Assembly (NCBI RefSeq): GCF_026385485.1
Contig: NZ_JANIDX010000002.1
Span: 186,001-250,000, forward strand
DNA length: 64,000 bases
Reading direction: 5' to 3'
Origin: Bombella pollinis
GTDB taxonomy: Bacteria > Pseudomonadota > Alphaproteobacteria > Acetobacterales > Acetobacteraceae
Shown here: positions 9,052-17,734 of the stretch, piece after piece
How the letters are laid out: every line of letters begins with the position of its first letter
Numbering within the stretch: the stretch's first letter is position 1
The notes under the pieces: model-generated
Told to the model about the DNA's origin: nothing
Database searches by the model: none
What the model saw: the letters and a program-made list of their open reading frames with translations, nothing else
Program-made: the position numbers and the translations under genes

Positions 9052-9903
9052 ATGCTATCCCCTGCCGCCGCACCATTCCTCCGCCATATAAAACGCTGCC
9101 ACAATGTCACACTCCCCGCAGGGCGAATCCCACTTTTATATCAAGGCATGACAATAGGATTAGTGGACCCTAACGCCCTAGACTGGCTCACCAGTGGTCC
9201 ATGTGCATCCTTGCTCCATGTGACCTCTAACGCCATTACCCTCCCCGCGGGGGAGCATCTGCGTGACATCAGCACCGCCCTCATCGCGCAAGAGCGTGTT
9301 GTACCGTTTAATGAATGGTTTGATGTACGCACACCAGAAGGCACCATCATCGGGCAAATTGACCGCGCTCTTATTCCTGTTTTTGGTGTGGAGGCCTCTG
9401 GCGTCCATATGAACGGCCTCGTACGTAAAACAGATGGTTTATATCTCTGGGTTGCCCATCGTAGCCCCCATAAACGCCTAGACCCCAGCAAGTTAGACCA
9501 TCTTGTTGCTGGCGGTATGAGCAGTGGCCTTACACCTCTTGAGACCCTTGTTAAAGAAGCGGAAGAAGAAGCGGCTATCCCTGCTGACATTGCCCAACAA
9601 GCACATCATGCCAGCACACTCCATTATGCTATGACGCGCCCAGAGGGCCTCCGGCGTGATAAGCTTTATTGCTATGACCTCACTTTACCTGAAACATTCA
9701 TCCCTCATGCAAATGATGGTGAGGTCGAATCCTTTCATCTCACCCCTATTCAGGAGGTTTTTCAACGCGTGCGGGAAAGTGATGACTTTAAATTTAACGT
9801 CAATCTCGTTCTCTTAGACCTTTTCCTCCGCCTTGAGATGTTCGATAAGCAGGATAGTCTATTATTGACACGCGCTCTACACGGGCAGACTAAGCCCGCT
9901 TAG
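9052..9903 (+). CDS. Nudix hydrolase with N-terminal DUF4743 domain (Tnr3/YJR142W-like)
   Basis: 283 residues. An N-terminal DUF4743-like region (about 1-110) precedes a Nudix domain. The Nudix helix GGMSSGLTPLETLVKEAEEE keeps the metal-binding KEAEEE core, but the canonical glutamate seven positions from the first glycine and the arginine of REUXEE are changed, as in the yeast Tnr3/YJR142W and plant Nudix group, which hydrolyses oxidised thiamine diphosphate. A damage-clearing role on thiamine diphosphate analogues is therefore likely but inferred. The ATG at 9052 has GAGAGGGA before it. It lies 50 bp before the AI-2E family gene and could share its transcript. Confidence 0.8.
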   Translation: MLSPAAAPFLRHIKRCHNVTLPAGRIPLLYQGMTIGLVDPNALDWLTSGPCASLLHVTSNAITLPAGEHLRDISTALIAQERVVPFNEWFDVRTPEGTIIGQIDRALIPVFGVEASGVHMNGLVRKTDGLYLWVAHRSPHKRLDPSKLDHLVAGGMSSGLTPLETLVKEAEEEAAIPADIAQQAHHASTLHYAMTRPEGLRRDKLYCYDLTLPETFIPHANDGEVESFHLTPIQEVFQRVRESDDFKFNVNLVLLDLFLRLEMFDKQDSLLLTRALHGQTKPA

Positions 9904-9953
9904 TTTCTCATTCCTTCATAGCCATAGAGCGTTGTGGTATTTTTTGGAACAAC

Positions 9954-11096
9954 ATGACCGAAACATCTCCTCCCCCCACACAAAAACCCTTCCCTAAAGA
10001 AGCACGCCAGTTGCGTCTGCCTGCGCCCTCCAAAACATTACAGCGGCGCGCACGCAGTTTTCTTGCGCTCTTCTTCATCATCGCTGCCCTTTGGACGCTA
10101 AGAAACATGCTGCCAGCCCTACTATGGGGCTGTATCTTTGCAATTGCGTTATGGCCTCTTTATAAACGGGCTACCAAGCGCTTCGGGACCTCCATTTGGC
10201 TTCCCCTCTCATTCACCGCTGTTCTAGCCTTGGTCTTTTTGGTACCGGTCTCCTTCATCAGCCTAAAAATCGCCGATGAGGTCAGCGGAGCTTTGTTGTG
10301 GGTCGATCAGATTCGTCATCAAGGCATCCCTACCCCAAATTGGGTGGACCGCCTTCCTATTGCCTCCGCGCAAGTGAAAGCCTTCTGGGCGCAACATCTC
10401 AATAACCCCGATACGTTAAACGAGCTTGTCCACTCCCTCAGAATGGGGCGCGGGGTTGCGTTTGGTAAACAATTTGGCTCTGAGATTCTCCATCGCGGTA
10501 TCTTATTTGTCTTTTCTTTGCTTACGCTTTTCTTCCTTCTCAAAGATAGTGAGAGCATCATCCGCAAATGCCTCATCGGCTCACAGCGGCTTTTCGGCGC
10601 GCAAGGGGAAACATTAGCGCGGCAGATTATCTCCTCCATTCATGGCACTGTCTCCGGCCTTGTCCTTGTTGGGCTTGGTGAAGGGGCCATCATTGGAGTG
10701 TGTTACATCATAGCCGGAGCCCCACAGCCACTCATCTTCGGCCTCGCCACAGCCATTGCTGCCATGGTGCCACTACTGGGCTGGATTGCCGTAACGGGTG
10801 TATGCTTCCTCATCGCCTTTAAAGGTAGCATGCTCGCCGCTGTCATTGTGTGGCTTATTGGGGCGATTGTTCTCTTTATTGCCGACCACTTCATCCGCCC
10901 TATCTTAATCGGCGGTAGTACAAAAGTACCCTTCCTATGGGTTCTGCTTGGCATCCTTGGGGGGGCAGAAACATGGCATCTCATGGGCCTGTTCCTTGGC
11001 CCGGCCATTATGGCAGGCCTGCACATGCTCTGGAGCCTCTGGACCAGCAATAAAGGCCCGGGACTGCGTGTTGTGCGTTATCATAGGAGGAGATGA
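9954..11096 (+). CDS. AI-2E family (UPF0118/PerM) transporter
   Basis: 380 residues with about seven to eight membrane segments: two near residues 36-85, then a soluble stretch (about 95-170) and a C-terminal bundle (about 180-355). Glycine-rich helices such as GTVSGLVLVGLGEGAIIG and the FIADHFIRPILIGG motif are typical of UPF0118. Family members have been linked to autoinducer-2 export, Na+(Li+)/H+ antiport and other substrates, so the function here is open. The C-terminus ends in a basic tail, and a tRNA gene follows on the opposite strand. Confidence 0.85.
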   Translation: MTETSPPPTQKPFPKEARQLRLPAPSKTLQRRARSFLALFFIIAALWTLRNMLPALLWGCIFAIALWPLYKRATKRFGTSIWLPLSFTAVLALVFLVPVSFISLKIADEVSGALLWVDQIRHQGIPTPNWVDRLPIASAQVKAFWAQHLNNPDTLNELVHSLRMGRGVAFGKQFGSEILHRGILFVFSLLTLFFLLKDSESIIRKCLIGSQRLFGAQGETLARQIISSIHGTVSGLVLVGLGEGAIIGVCYIIAGAPQPLIFGLATAIAAMVPLLGWIAVTGVCFLIAFKGSMLAAVIVWLIGAIVLFIADHFIRPILIGGSTKVPFLWVLLGILGGAETWHLMGLFLGPAIMAGLHMLWSLWTSNKGPGLRVVRYHRRR

Positions 11097-11107
11097 ACCG
11101 CAGGAGA

Positions 11108-11184
11108 TGGTCGGGCAGGCGGGATTCGAACCCACGACCCCCAGTCCCCCAGACTGATGCGCTACCAGACTGCGCTACTGCCCG
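11108..11184 (-). tRNA. tRNA-Pro (anticodon GGG)
   Basis: The cloverleaf folds fully: acceptor CGGGCAG/CTGCCCG, D-stem GCGC/GCGC, anticodon stem TCAGT/ACTGG (one G-U) with loop CTGGGGG giving anticodon GGG, and T-arm loop TTCGAAT. The CCA end is encoded (TGG at 11108-11110 on the plus strand). 77 nt. Confidence 0.95.
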
Positions 11185-11210
11185 TCGTCCTGCGGTGAGG
11201 AAGCTCTAGC

Positions 11211-11250
11211 AGCCTCGCGCCATTCCTGCAATGGGGCGAGGCTCTTTTTT
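11211..11250 (+). terminator. Intrinsic terminator, plus strand
   Basis: AGCCTCGC (11211-11218) pairs with GCGAGGCT (11236-11243), followed by CTTTTTT. The T-run is on the plus side, so it should end the Nudix/AI-2E transcript, which would first run antisense through the tRNA-Pro gene. Confidence 0.75.
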
Positions 11251-11258
11251 AACTTTTT

Positions 11259-12359
11259 TTACTCTGTAATGAGCTGTTTCAACTGGTACAGCTCACCCTG
11301 TAACTCTTGTAGGAACTGCTGAATCCCTGCCTGTTTCTGCCCTACAGCGTGATGTTCTTCATCCCGGGCAGATAAGGCTTGCTGCAAAGAGGATCGCTCT
11401 GCCTTTAAGGTCGCATTAGCACTCTCTAGGGCTTGAACACGCTCTGTTAACCGTACCTGCTCCTGCCGCATCGCCTCCCCTTCCTTCAGAGAGCGTTTAA
11501 GCCGCACATTCTCATCTTCTAAAGTTTGCATGAGAAGGACAGACTGCTCAAACTTTTGAACCAACCTATGCCGCTCATTTTCTAACAACGTCTGTCGTTC
11601 TTCTCCCGCGCGAGTCTCAGCCTCATGGGTCGTTTGTCTTTTTTGCTCAGCATCGCGTAACGATTTACACTCTGCTCGACTGCGCGCAAGCTCCTCACGC
11701 AAAGCCACAAGGGCGGCAGTATGCTCACTCTCTTGCACCTGCATATGGGCTTTGTGCCCAGCTAACTCCCTCTTTAGCTGCTCTATCGTATCATGTAGGG
11801 CGGCGTTATCTTCCTCCAACGCACGCTTAGAGGCTTCATAGCTCTGACGCTCATACTCATCGCGACTCTGCGCGGCCTCTTGCTTTTGCCTTAGAAGCTC
11901 ATTTTCATCCTCAAGTGTCTTGAGGGAGAGAGCAATCTGTCCAAACGCTTCCAACTGCTCCCCAAGCTGTTTATTTTCTTGCTCTAGCTGCTTCAATCTC
12001 TCTGTCAAAGAAGTCACATCATGACGTGATAAACCATGATTCTGAAACGAGTCTTCTTTGGAAAGTCGTTGCGATTCTGCAGGTTTTTCCGTCTTAATCA
12101 CCCCATCTTGTCGCAAGCAAGAGATAATCTCGTGGCTTTTGGCCCCCTCTTGATAAAGCAGGCGCGCAATATGCCTTACAACTTCAACGGCATGAGCATC
12201 ATAATAACTCTGCCCATCCTCACCTTGATGAGTCGCAAAAACGGGATATAAACTCTCCCACGAATGAAGACGATAAAGAGGCAGGCCTAGCTCCTCCGCC
12301 ACACTCAAAGCTGAGCGTAACCTTTCCTGATGGAGGTGATGTGATGGCGTTGCTGTCAT
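11259..12359 (-). CDS. MerR-like HTH protein with long coiled coil
   Basis: 366 residues. Residues about 14-80 look like a MerR-type winged helix-turn-helix (AEELGLPLYRLHSWES, then YYDAHAVEVVRHIARLL). In alphaproteobacteria a short MerR-family gene normally follows ihfA, which fits this position. Unlike the usual short protein, residues about 115-366 are almost entirely heptad-like, rich in Glu, Gln, Leu and Arg, with no recognisable effector or metal-binding domain. The ATG overlaps the ihfA stop (ATGA), so the two are translationally coupled. The HTH is degenerate in the wing region. It may act as a structural DNA-binding or filament-forming protein; the function is unknown. Confidence 0.8.
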   Translation of the reverse strand: MTATPSHHLHQERLRSALSVAEELGLPLYRLHSWESLYPVFATHQGEDGQSYYDAHAVEVVRHIARLLYQEGAKSHEIISCLRQDGVIKTEKPAESQRLSKEDSFQNHGLSRHDVTSLTERLKQLEQENKQLGEQLEAFGQIALSLKTLEDENELLRQKQEAAQSRDEYERQSYEASKRALEEDNAALHDTIEQLKRELAGHKAHMQVQESEHTAALVALREELARSRAECKSLRDAEQKRQTTHEAETRAGEERQTLLENERHRLVQKFEQSVLLMQTLEDENVRLKRSLKEGEAMRQEQVRLTERVQALESANATLKAERSSLQQALSARDEEHHAVGQKQAGIQQFLQELQGELYQLKQLITE

Positions 12360-12667
12360 AACTGAACATCCTGCATCGGTGATGAGCTATTCACACTATC
12401 TCGTAATAAGCGTGAAGGACGAAAGAAGGGCACACGCCGCGCAGAGATAACAGCTTCCTCCCCCGTTAGCGGGTTACGGCCTAACCGGGGGGCTTTATCC
12501 CGTACGGCGAATGTCCCAAACCCACTAATCTTCAGCGGCTCGCCTCGCTCAAGCGTTTGGACGAAAAGCTCGAACATTTCCTCCAAGAACAAGGTCGCCT
12601 GCTGACGCGAAAAACCCTGCTCCTCTTGAAGAAAATCTACCAAATCGGCGCGTGCAATGGTCTCCAT
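12356..12667 (-). CDS. ihfA: Integration host factor subunit alpha
   Basis: 103 residues of the HU/IHF fold. METIARADLVDFLQEEQGFS opens the dimerisation helices; the beta-arm contains the conserved GRNPLTGEE with the intercalating proline. With IhfB (encoded at 21965-22249) it forms the DNA-bending heterodimer. It lies downstream of fabH (72 bp) and overlaps the MerR-like gene by 4 bp. Confidence 0.93.
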   Translation of the reverse strand: METIARADLVDFLQEEQGFSRQQATLFLEEMFELFVQTLERGEPLKISGFGTFAVRDKAPRLGRNPLTGEEAVISARRVPFFRPSRLLRDSVNSSSPMQDVQL

Positions 12668-12739
12668 AATGGATAAACCGTATCACGCGCTTCTCATTTA
12701 GCACACTGAAAAAAATGCAAAGCCGTTAATAACCGCATA

Positions 12740-13729
12740 TCACATACGGATTAAGGCTGAACCCCATGTTAAACCACCGCCTAGAGCTTCCATCAAAACA
12801 AGATCACCTTGTTTGATGCGCCCATCGCGTACTGCCTCATCCAAAGCAAGTGGAATAGAGGCCGCAGAGGTGTTTGCATGGCGGTCTACCGTGACCACAA
12901 CGCGCTCTGCAGGGAGATGAAGCTTCTTAGCCATCCCCTCAATGATTCGAAGATTAGCCTGATGTGGGACCATCCATTGGATGTCCGTCCCCTTTAAGCC
13001 GTTTGTCTCCAAAGCTTCATCCACCGCTGCTGCCAGATTTACCACGGCATGACGGAAAACCTCACGGCCTTGCATCTTCAAGGCAACCTTGCCAGACGCA
13101 CAACCAACCGCACCATCCACATAAAGGAGGTCACCCAAATGGCCGTCCGCATGGAGATGAGTTGATAAAATACCCTCTCCCTCACCAGCACCTGACTCTA
13201 GCAGCACAGCCCCGGCACCATCGCCAAATAACACGCATGTGGAGCGATCTTCCCAGTCCAGCAGGCGTGAAAAAACCTCAACCCCGATGACCAAGACTCG
13301 CCCCACTTGACCAGCACGAATCATAGAATCAGCTACCGATAGCGCATAAACAAAGCCCGAGCAGGCCGCACTAACATCAAAGCCAAAACCACGCTCCATC
13401 CCCAAAGCGGCCTGCACACGCACCGCAACAGAGGGAAAAACTTGGTCAGGTGTCGAAGTCGCTACGATAACAGCATCCACATCATCTGCTGTTTTGCCTG
13501 CGTAATCTAACGCATTCTGCGCTGCTTTATGAGCTAGAGAAACGGCTGTCTCGTCACCAGAAACGAGATAACGCTGACGAATACCTGTCCGTGTCCGAAT
13601 CCATTCATCTGACGTATCAATCTGTGCAGCAAGCTCATCGTTACTTACAGCACGCTTGGGAAGAGCCGCCCCAACACCTGTTAACCGACTACCAGCTCTC
13701 TTATTCTCAGAGGAAGGATTCTGCGCCAT
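12740..13729 (-). CDS. fabH: Beta-ketoacyl-ACP synthase III
   Basis: 329 residues. It starts fatty-acid synthesis by condensing acetyl-CoA with malonyl-ACP. The catalytic triad is visible: Cys in SAACSGFVYAL, His in VPHQANLRII and Asn in DRHANTSAAS. The ATG at 13729 was preferred because AGGAG lies 11 bases upstream; a GTG at 13741 overlapping the plsX stop is an alternative adding four residues. It follows plsX directly in the conserved plsX-fabH pair. Confidence 0.95.
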   Translation of the reverse strand: MAQNPSSENKRAGSRLTGVGAALPKRAVSNDELAAQIDTSDEWIRTRTGIRQRYLVSGDETAVSLAHKAAQNALDYAGKTADDVDAVIVATSTPDQVFPSVAVRVQAALGMERGFGFDVSAACSGFVYALSVADSMIRAGQVGRVLVIGVEVFSRLLDWEDRSTCVLFGDGAGAVLLESGAGEGEGILSTHLHADGHLGDLLYVDGAVGCASGKVALKMQGREVFRHAVVNLAAAVDEALETNGLKGTDIQWMVPHQANLRIIEGMAKKLHLPAERVVVTVDRHANTSAASIPLALDEAVRDGRIKQGDLVLMEALGGGLTWGSALIRM

Positions 13730-13737
13730 GGGAGGTC

Positions 13738-14841
13738 TCACTCCTGCTCTTTTGCCTCTACGGGCTGGCCGAGCATCCCAAGCTGCTCCAACCGATGACG
13801 AATCTTATCATTGAGGGTGTTTTCAACAGCATCAATCGCGACATCCACAGCAGAAGCAAATCCCTCTGCATCTGCACCACCATGAGATTTTACAACAATC
13901 CCATTTAACCCGACAAACACCGCACCATTATATCGGCTAGGGTCAATCCACTCCCGCATGCGGCGCAAACCGGGGCGCACCAACATATAGCCGAGCTTCG
14001 TCAACCAATTCGTTTGGAAGACATGCCGCAGGAGACCTAGAGCCAGCTTTAAAGCCCCTTCCCCCGTTTTTAGCGCAACATTGCCCGTAAACCCATCGGT
14101 CACAACAACATCCGTTACGCCTGCGGTAATATCATGTCCCTCTACAAAACCATGAAAACTATCGGCCAACACACTATCACGCAGTCTTTCCGCTGCTTGC
14201 CTTAGCCGCTCATCACCTTTTAGATCTTCTGAACCAACATTGAGCAAGCCAATAGTCGGGGCTTTTAATGACAGAGTCGCTTGAGCGAAAGCCTCACCCA
14301 TAATCGCAAACTCGACAAGGTTACGAGCATCACACACAATGTTCGCACCAAGGTCCAACATCACAACATCACCACGCGCAGAGGGTTGAACTGCCGCCAT
14401 AGCTGGGCGGGAAATACCCGGTAAAGCCTTAACGATAATCTTCGCTAAAGCGAGCATTGCCCCGCTATTACCAGCAGACACAACACCGCGCGCTTCCCCC
14501 GCGGCAACAGCTTCCATCGCAGCGCGCATAGAAGACCCACGCACACGCAGAGCCGCGGTGGGTTTCATATCCATAGGGATGCTCTCTGGTGCATGGCGCA
14601 CCGTGCAAGCAGCACTCAACCGAGGATAATTTTTAAGTGATTGATTTAGAATCTCCTCATCACCGATGAGAAGAATCCGAATCTTCGGATGATGGATAAG
14701 TGCCGTCTCCAGCCCTGCTAGGACGATTTTGGGAGCGTTATCCCCCCCCATAGCATCAACAGCTAGGGTAAAAGGAACTGAAGCTTGCGCCATCCGTTTA
14801 TCAGCCTCGCCCTCAGCTCTGACGACAGACGCCTCCGTCAT
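13738..14841 (-). CDS. plsX: Phosphate acyltransferase PlsX
   Basis: 367 residues from the ATG at 14841, which has AGGGGG about nine bases upstream; a TTG at 14892 would add 17 residues without family similarity. PlsX converts acyl-ACP to acyl-phosphate, feeding PlsY in phospholipid synthesis. Motifs: LAVDAMGGDNAP at the N-terminus, SAGNSGAMLALAKI, and VVTDGFTGNVALKTGEG. It is in an operon after rpmF and before fabH. Confidence 0.95.
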   Translation of the reverse strand: MTEASVVRAEGEADKRMAQASVPFTLAVDAMGGDNAPKIVLAGLETALIHHPKIRILLIGDEEILNQSLKNYPRLSAACTVRHAPESIPMDMKPTAALRVRGSSMRAAMEAVAAGEARGVVSAGNSGAMLALAKIIVKALPGISRPAMAAVQPSARGDVVMLDLGANIVCDARNLVEFAIMGEAFAQATLSLKAPTIGLLNVGSEDLKGDERLRQAAERLRDSVLADSFHGFVEGHDITAGVTDVVVTDGFTGNVALKTGEGALKLALGLLRHVFQTNWLTKLGYMLVRPGLRRMREWIDPSRYNGAVFVGLNGIVVKSHGGADAEGFASAVDVAIDAVENTLNDKIRHRLEQLGMLGQPVEAKEQE

Positions 14842-14948
14842 GAGTGCAGCCCCCTGAAAGTTCTTCCATCTTCCCTGTTTGCACAAACGCAAGACAGGCG
14901 CAGCCCTAAGCCATGCTCAGGGCTTTTCCCCTTTATACAAAGGGATGA

Positions 14949-15152
14949 TTAAGCGCGGACAGCTTTCAGCGCACGACCTTCAGCATTAACAACCTCACGC
15001 CCATCATAATGGCCGCAATGGCTGCATACATGGTGCGGACGCTTCATTTCACCGCAATTTGCACATTCTGCATGAGCCTCAATACGAAGCGCATGGTGGC
15101 TACGGCGCATACCGCGACGGGACGGTGTCGTTTTTCTCTTAGGGACGGCCAT
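14949..15152 (-). CDS. rpmF: 50S ribosomal protein L32
   Basis: 67 residues. MAVPKRKTTPSRRGMRRSHH is the L32 signature, followed by a zinc-ribbon pattern with cysteines in ECANCGEMKRPHHVCSHCG. It heads the rpmF-plsX-fabH-ihfA unit; the plsX start lies 107 bp downstream. Confidence 0.96.
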   Translation of the reverse strand: MAVPKRKTTPSRRGMRRSHHALRIEAHAECANCGEMKRPHHVCSHCGHYDGREVVNAEGRALKAVRA

Positions 15153-15374
15153 GGGTCTCTGCCTCTCACTGGGTTATATTCCGGCTCCTGCTACCGCATA
15201 GCGCGGCCTCAAGCCAGAGAAATCTCAATTACTCTCACCACCGCCATAAGCTACGGTGCTTAGGCGTGGGGCTCTAGCAGAGAGAAAGCCTCCCTGCAAG
15301 CCATCAATGCCTTACGACATCACTACTCTGCACGTTTTTCTATCAGAATCGTTACAGAAAGGCCACTCTTGGCT

Positions 15375-15974
15375 CTATTTTTCCTGCATTTTTTTCAAAA
15401 TATCAAAAGGAGTCTTTCTCTCTGCCCCAGAGCCTGCATCAAGCTCATCATCAGAGGGCGTAACATCCACAAAGCTCTCCAGCCCTGCTCCAGCACGGCG
15501 TGGATAAGGCGTTAGGCATAAAGCTAATTGCTCCGCTGCCGCTTCACCAAGGTCAATCATCCGTCCATCATAAGGGACATCATCCGCATCTTCTTGCAGC
15601 AAGCTTTCAATATCAATTTCATCATCAGCAGGCATAGCGGATTCTGGCACAAAGCGAAGCTGGAACACTTCATTCAGCACCTCCTCTACCGGCTCGCCTG
15701 TAATGATACAGGCTTGCTCAGCCTTTGCATGAAGATGCCCACCCGCTAATACAATACCATCTTGCCCCCGTTGAAGCTGGAACTCACATTTTAGCTGGCT
15801 TAACGACACTAACCCAAAACGCTGTTTAAGGGCCTCGCGCTCCTCAGCATTAGCCTCCACACACTCCTCTAAGGGACGACCAAGCTTTGCTAAAGGAATA
15901 CGGCGTGAAAACTCCGGTGTTATACGCTCCAGCGGTACGACTGCACTAGGCTCGGCTGGGTTTTTAGGGGGCAT
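15375..15974 (-). CDS. YceD/DUF177 family protein
   Basis: 199 residues. It is an acidic protein of the YceD (DUF177) family, linked in many bacteria to 23S rRNA processing or accumulation and encoded near rpmF. Seen: the central pattern AEQACIITGEPVEEVLNEVFQLRFVP with the family cysteine, and the acidic tail EIDIESLLQEDADDVPYDGRMIDLGE. The second cysteine of the usual CxR/TLEP motif is not obvious. It is 222 bp upstream of rpmF on the same strand, rather than tightly coupled. Confidence 0.85.
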   Translation of the reverse strand: MPPKNPAEPSAVVPLERITPEFSRRIPLAKLGRPLEECVEANAEEREALKQRFGLVSLSQLKCEFQLQRGQDGIVLAGGHLHAKAEQACIITGEPVEEVLNEVFQLRFVPESAMPADDEIDIESLLQEDADDVPYDGRMIDLGEAAAEQLALCLTPYPRRAGAGLESFVDVTPSDDELDAGSGAERKTPFDILKKMQEK

Positions 15975-16125
15975 CGTAACCTCACGAATGAAAGCATTTA
16001 TAGTCCTTAACTATGGCACAAATGCTACGAAAACGCATGAAAAAAGATTGACATATCTCGCTCGCTAGGGCACCGGAAAGAGCCATATAACTTGCCCGCA
16101 TGCTATCAGGACAATTCGCCCTCCC

Positions 16126-16713
16126 ATGACTACCCTTACGACAAGTTGCTTTCGCCTGTTCCGGTCCCTAATAACGCGCCCCTGCTCCATGGCAGGTCTA
16201 GCGGCTGTCGGGCTCCTCATGCTCAGCGGTTGCGAGGCTATCAGCCCGCCACCTATCCCACGCGGAGCTTTGGTGGAGAAGATGGATTATGACCAGCTTG
16301 TCCTTAATTCCAGCACGCAGAATGATGCTCTAAGCATCCTCGGCTCCCCAACGGCGCATGCGACATTTAATGATAACACATGGATTTACATCTCCATGAC
16401 GAAGGACCTCGTCCCACTGGCACATCCTGTTATTGATAAGCAGCAAGTCTTGGTACTCAACTTCGATAATTCTGGCATCCTGCGGAAGATGAATGTGCTG
16501 AATAAACGTGATGCCATTCATGTTCATATGGCAGGCGGGGTCACCCCTACACCGGGGACGCATATCTCCGTTATTCAAGAGCTGTTAGGCAATGTTGGCC
16601 GTTATAACCCGATGAACAGCATGGGCAACACCTTCGGCGGAATGGGCAATGGCATGGGCCCGATGAGTGGCCAAGGCACAGGCAATGGGGGCGTTGGCAA
16701 CTCCATGCCATAA
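16126..16713 (+). CDS. bamE: BamE/SmpA-like outer-membrane lipoprotein
   Basis: 195 residues. A lipoprotein signal (hydrophobic GLAAVGLLMLSGC, lipobox Cys about residue 36) is followed by a BamE-like domain: RGALVEKMDYDQLVLNSSTQ, DALSILGSPT, then DNTWIYISM. BamE supports the BAM complex that inserts outer-membrane proteins. The divergent position next to yceD and the plsX operon is usual in alphaproteobacteria. Odd: the last 35 or so residues are a Gly/Met/Asn-rich tail (NSMGNTFGGMGNGMGP and more), longer than in E. coli BamE. An internal ATG at 16189 is possible but would shorten the signal. Confidence 0.85.
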   Translation: MTTLTTSCFRLFRSLITRPCSMAGLAAVGLLMLSGCEAISPPPIPRGALVEKMDYDQLVLNSSTQNDALSILGSPTAHATFNDNTWIYISMTKDLVPLAHPVIDKQQVLVLNFDNSGILRKMNVLNKRDAIHVHMAGGVTPTPGTHISVIQELLGNVGRYNPMNSMGNTFGGMGNGMGPMSGQGTGNGGVGNSMP

Positions 16714-16742
16714 CGCGACTCATACCGTTATGGATAATGTTA

Positions 16743-16773
16743 GGGCGTGCCTGATGATGGGTACGCCCTTTTT
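16743..16773 (+). terminator. Intrinsic terminator after the BamE-like gene
   Basis: GGGCGT (16743-16748) pairs with ACGCCC (16763-16768), followed by TTTTT. It abuts the convergent MarR gene end. Confidence 0.75.
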
Positions 16774-17248
16774 AATGCGAAACGCTTAAAGCCTCGACTG
16801 CCCGTAGCACACGGCGAAATCCATCAACTGCATTACCATCAACCTGTTTATAAGCCTGTATCACAACAGCCCGAATAGCCCCGAATAACTCACGCTCTAA
16901 ATCCTTTCCCTTTGCTGTTAAGAAAATGGGACGGCGTCTTTTATCAGCACCATCCTCACGCTGCTCTACCAAAGCATTATCCTTCAACTCCCCCAAAGCA
17001 CGGCCAAGTGATTGTTTTGTAATGCCTAGTTTTGCGCATAATGTGCTGGGCAATAAGCCTTCATGACTACCTAGCATGAATAAAATCCTATGATGTGCAG
17101 GGCCTAACCCATGATGGGCTAACCCCTCCTCACAGGCCAAAGACAGGCACCGCCACATCGTTAGCAAGCCCTCAAAAGACTGCCTGATGGAATCCTCACG
17201 CAAATATAGATGCGTCTCTACCATCGCGCGCCCTTCATCCTGCATCAT
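16772..17248 (-). CDS. MarR family transcriptional regulator
   Basis: About 158 residues. It has the MarR winged helix-turn-helix: RILFMLGSHEG, LCAKLGITKQSLGRAL as recognition helix, and the wing REDGADKRRRPIFLT. MarR proteins usually bind as dimers and respond to small ligands. The start is uncertain by one codon: tandem ATGs at 17248/17245 follow GGAGG, and the second has the better spacing. It is divergent from rpsU; no obvious target gene is adjacent. Confidence 0.88.
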   Translation of the reverse strand: MMQDEGRAMVETHLYLREDSIRQSFEGLLTMWRCLSLACEEGLAHHGLGPAHHRILFMLGSHEGLLPSTLCAKLGITKQSLGRALGELKDNALVEQREDGADKRRRPIFLTAKGKDLERELFGAIRAVVIQAYKQVDGNAVDGFRRVLRAVEALSVSH

Positions 17249-17454
17249 ACCCTCCTTTGCCACTATTAATGATGTGATTATGCCCATAATTCATAAATAA
17301 TCGCTCCTCCCCTCTTTCCTTATCTAGAAACTATTGTCTCATCTTTTGGAGTATGATAGGCCCTTACGCACTGTAATCGGATCCCATCCTTTCAGTGTGC
17401 TGTGGTTATAACACATGCTGGAGGATCAGAACCCCCAAAGGAGATGACGACACC

Positions 17455-17658
17455 GTGCAGGTTCTCGTTCGTGATAATAATGTAGATCAGGCTCTGAAAG
17501 CCCTTAAGAAGAAAATGCAGCGCGAAGGCGTCTTCCGTGAGATGAAGCTGCGTCGCCATTTTGAGAAGCCGTCTGAGCGGCGCGCTCGTGAGGTGGCCGA
17601 GGCTGTACGCCGCGCCCGTAAGATGGAGCGTAAGCGTCTGGAGCGTGAGGGCTTCTAA
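17455..17658 (+). CDS. rpsU: 30S ribosomal protein S21
   Basis: 67 residues, starting at GTG with AAAGGAG about nine bases upstream. VQVLVRDNNVDQALKALKKK followed by FREMKLRRHFEKPSERR and a basic tail is typical S21, which takes part in initiation. It is a single gene with its own terminator. Confidence 0.95.
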   Translation: MQVLVRDNNVDQALKALKKKMQREGVFREMKLRRHFEKPSERRAREVAEAVRRARKMERKRLEREGF

Positions 17659-17689
17659 TCCCCTCATCTCGTACTGTTACGAATGAGAA

Positions 17690-17715
17690 AGCCATCCGCT
17701 ACGGGTGGCTTTTTT
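17690..17715 (+). terminator. Intrinsic terminator of rpsU
   Basis: AGCCATCCG pairs with CGGGTGGCT (17702-17710; one G-U), then six T residues. Confidence 0.88.
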
Positions 17716-17734
17716 CATAAGCGCATAAGCACTC

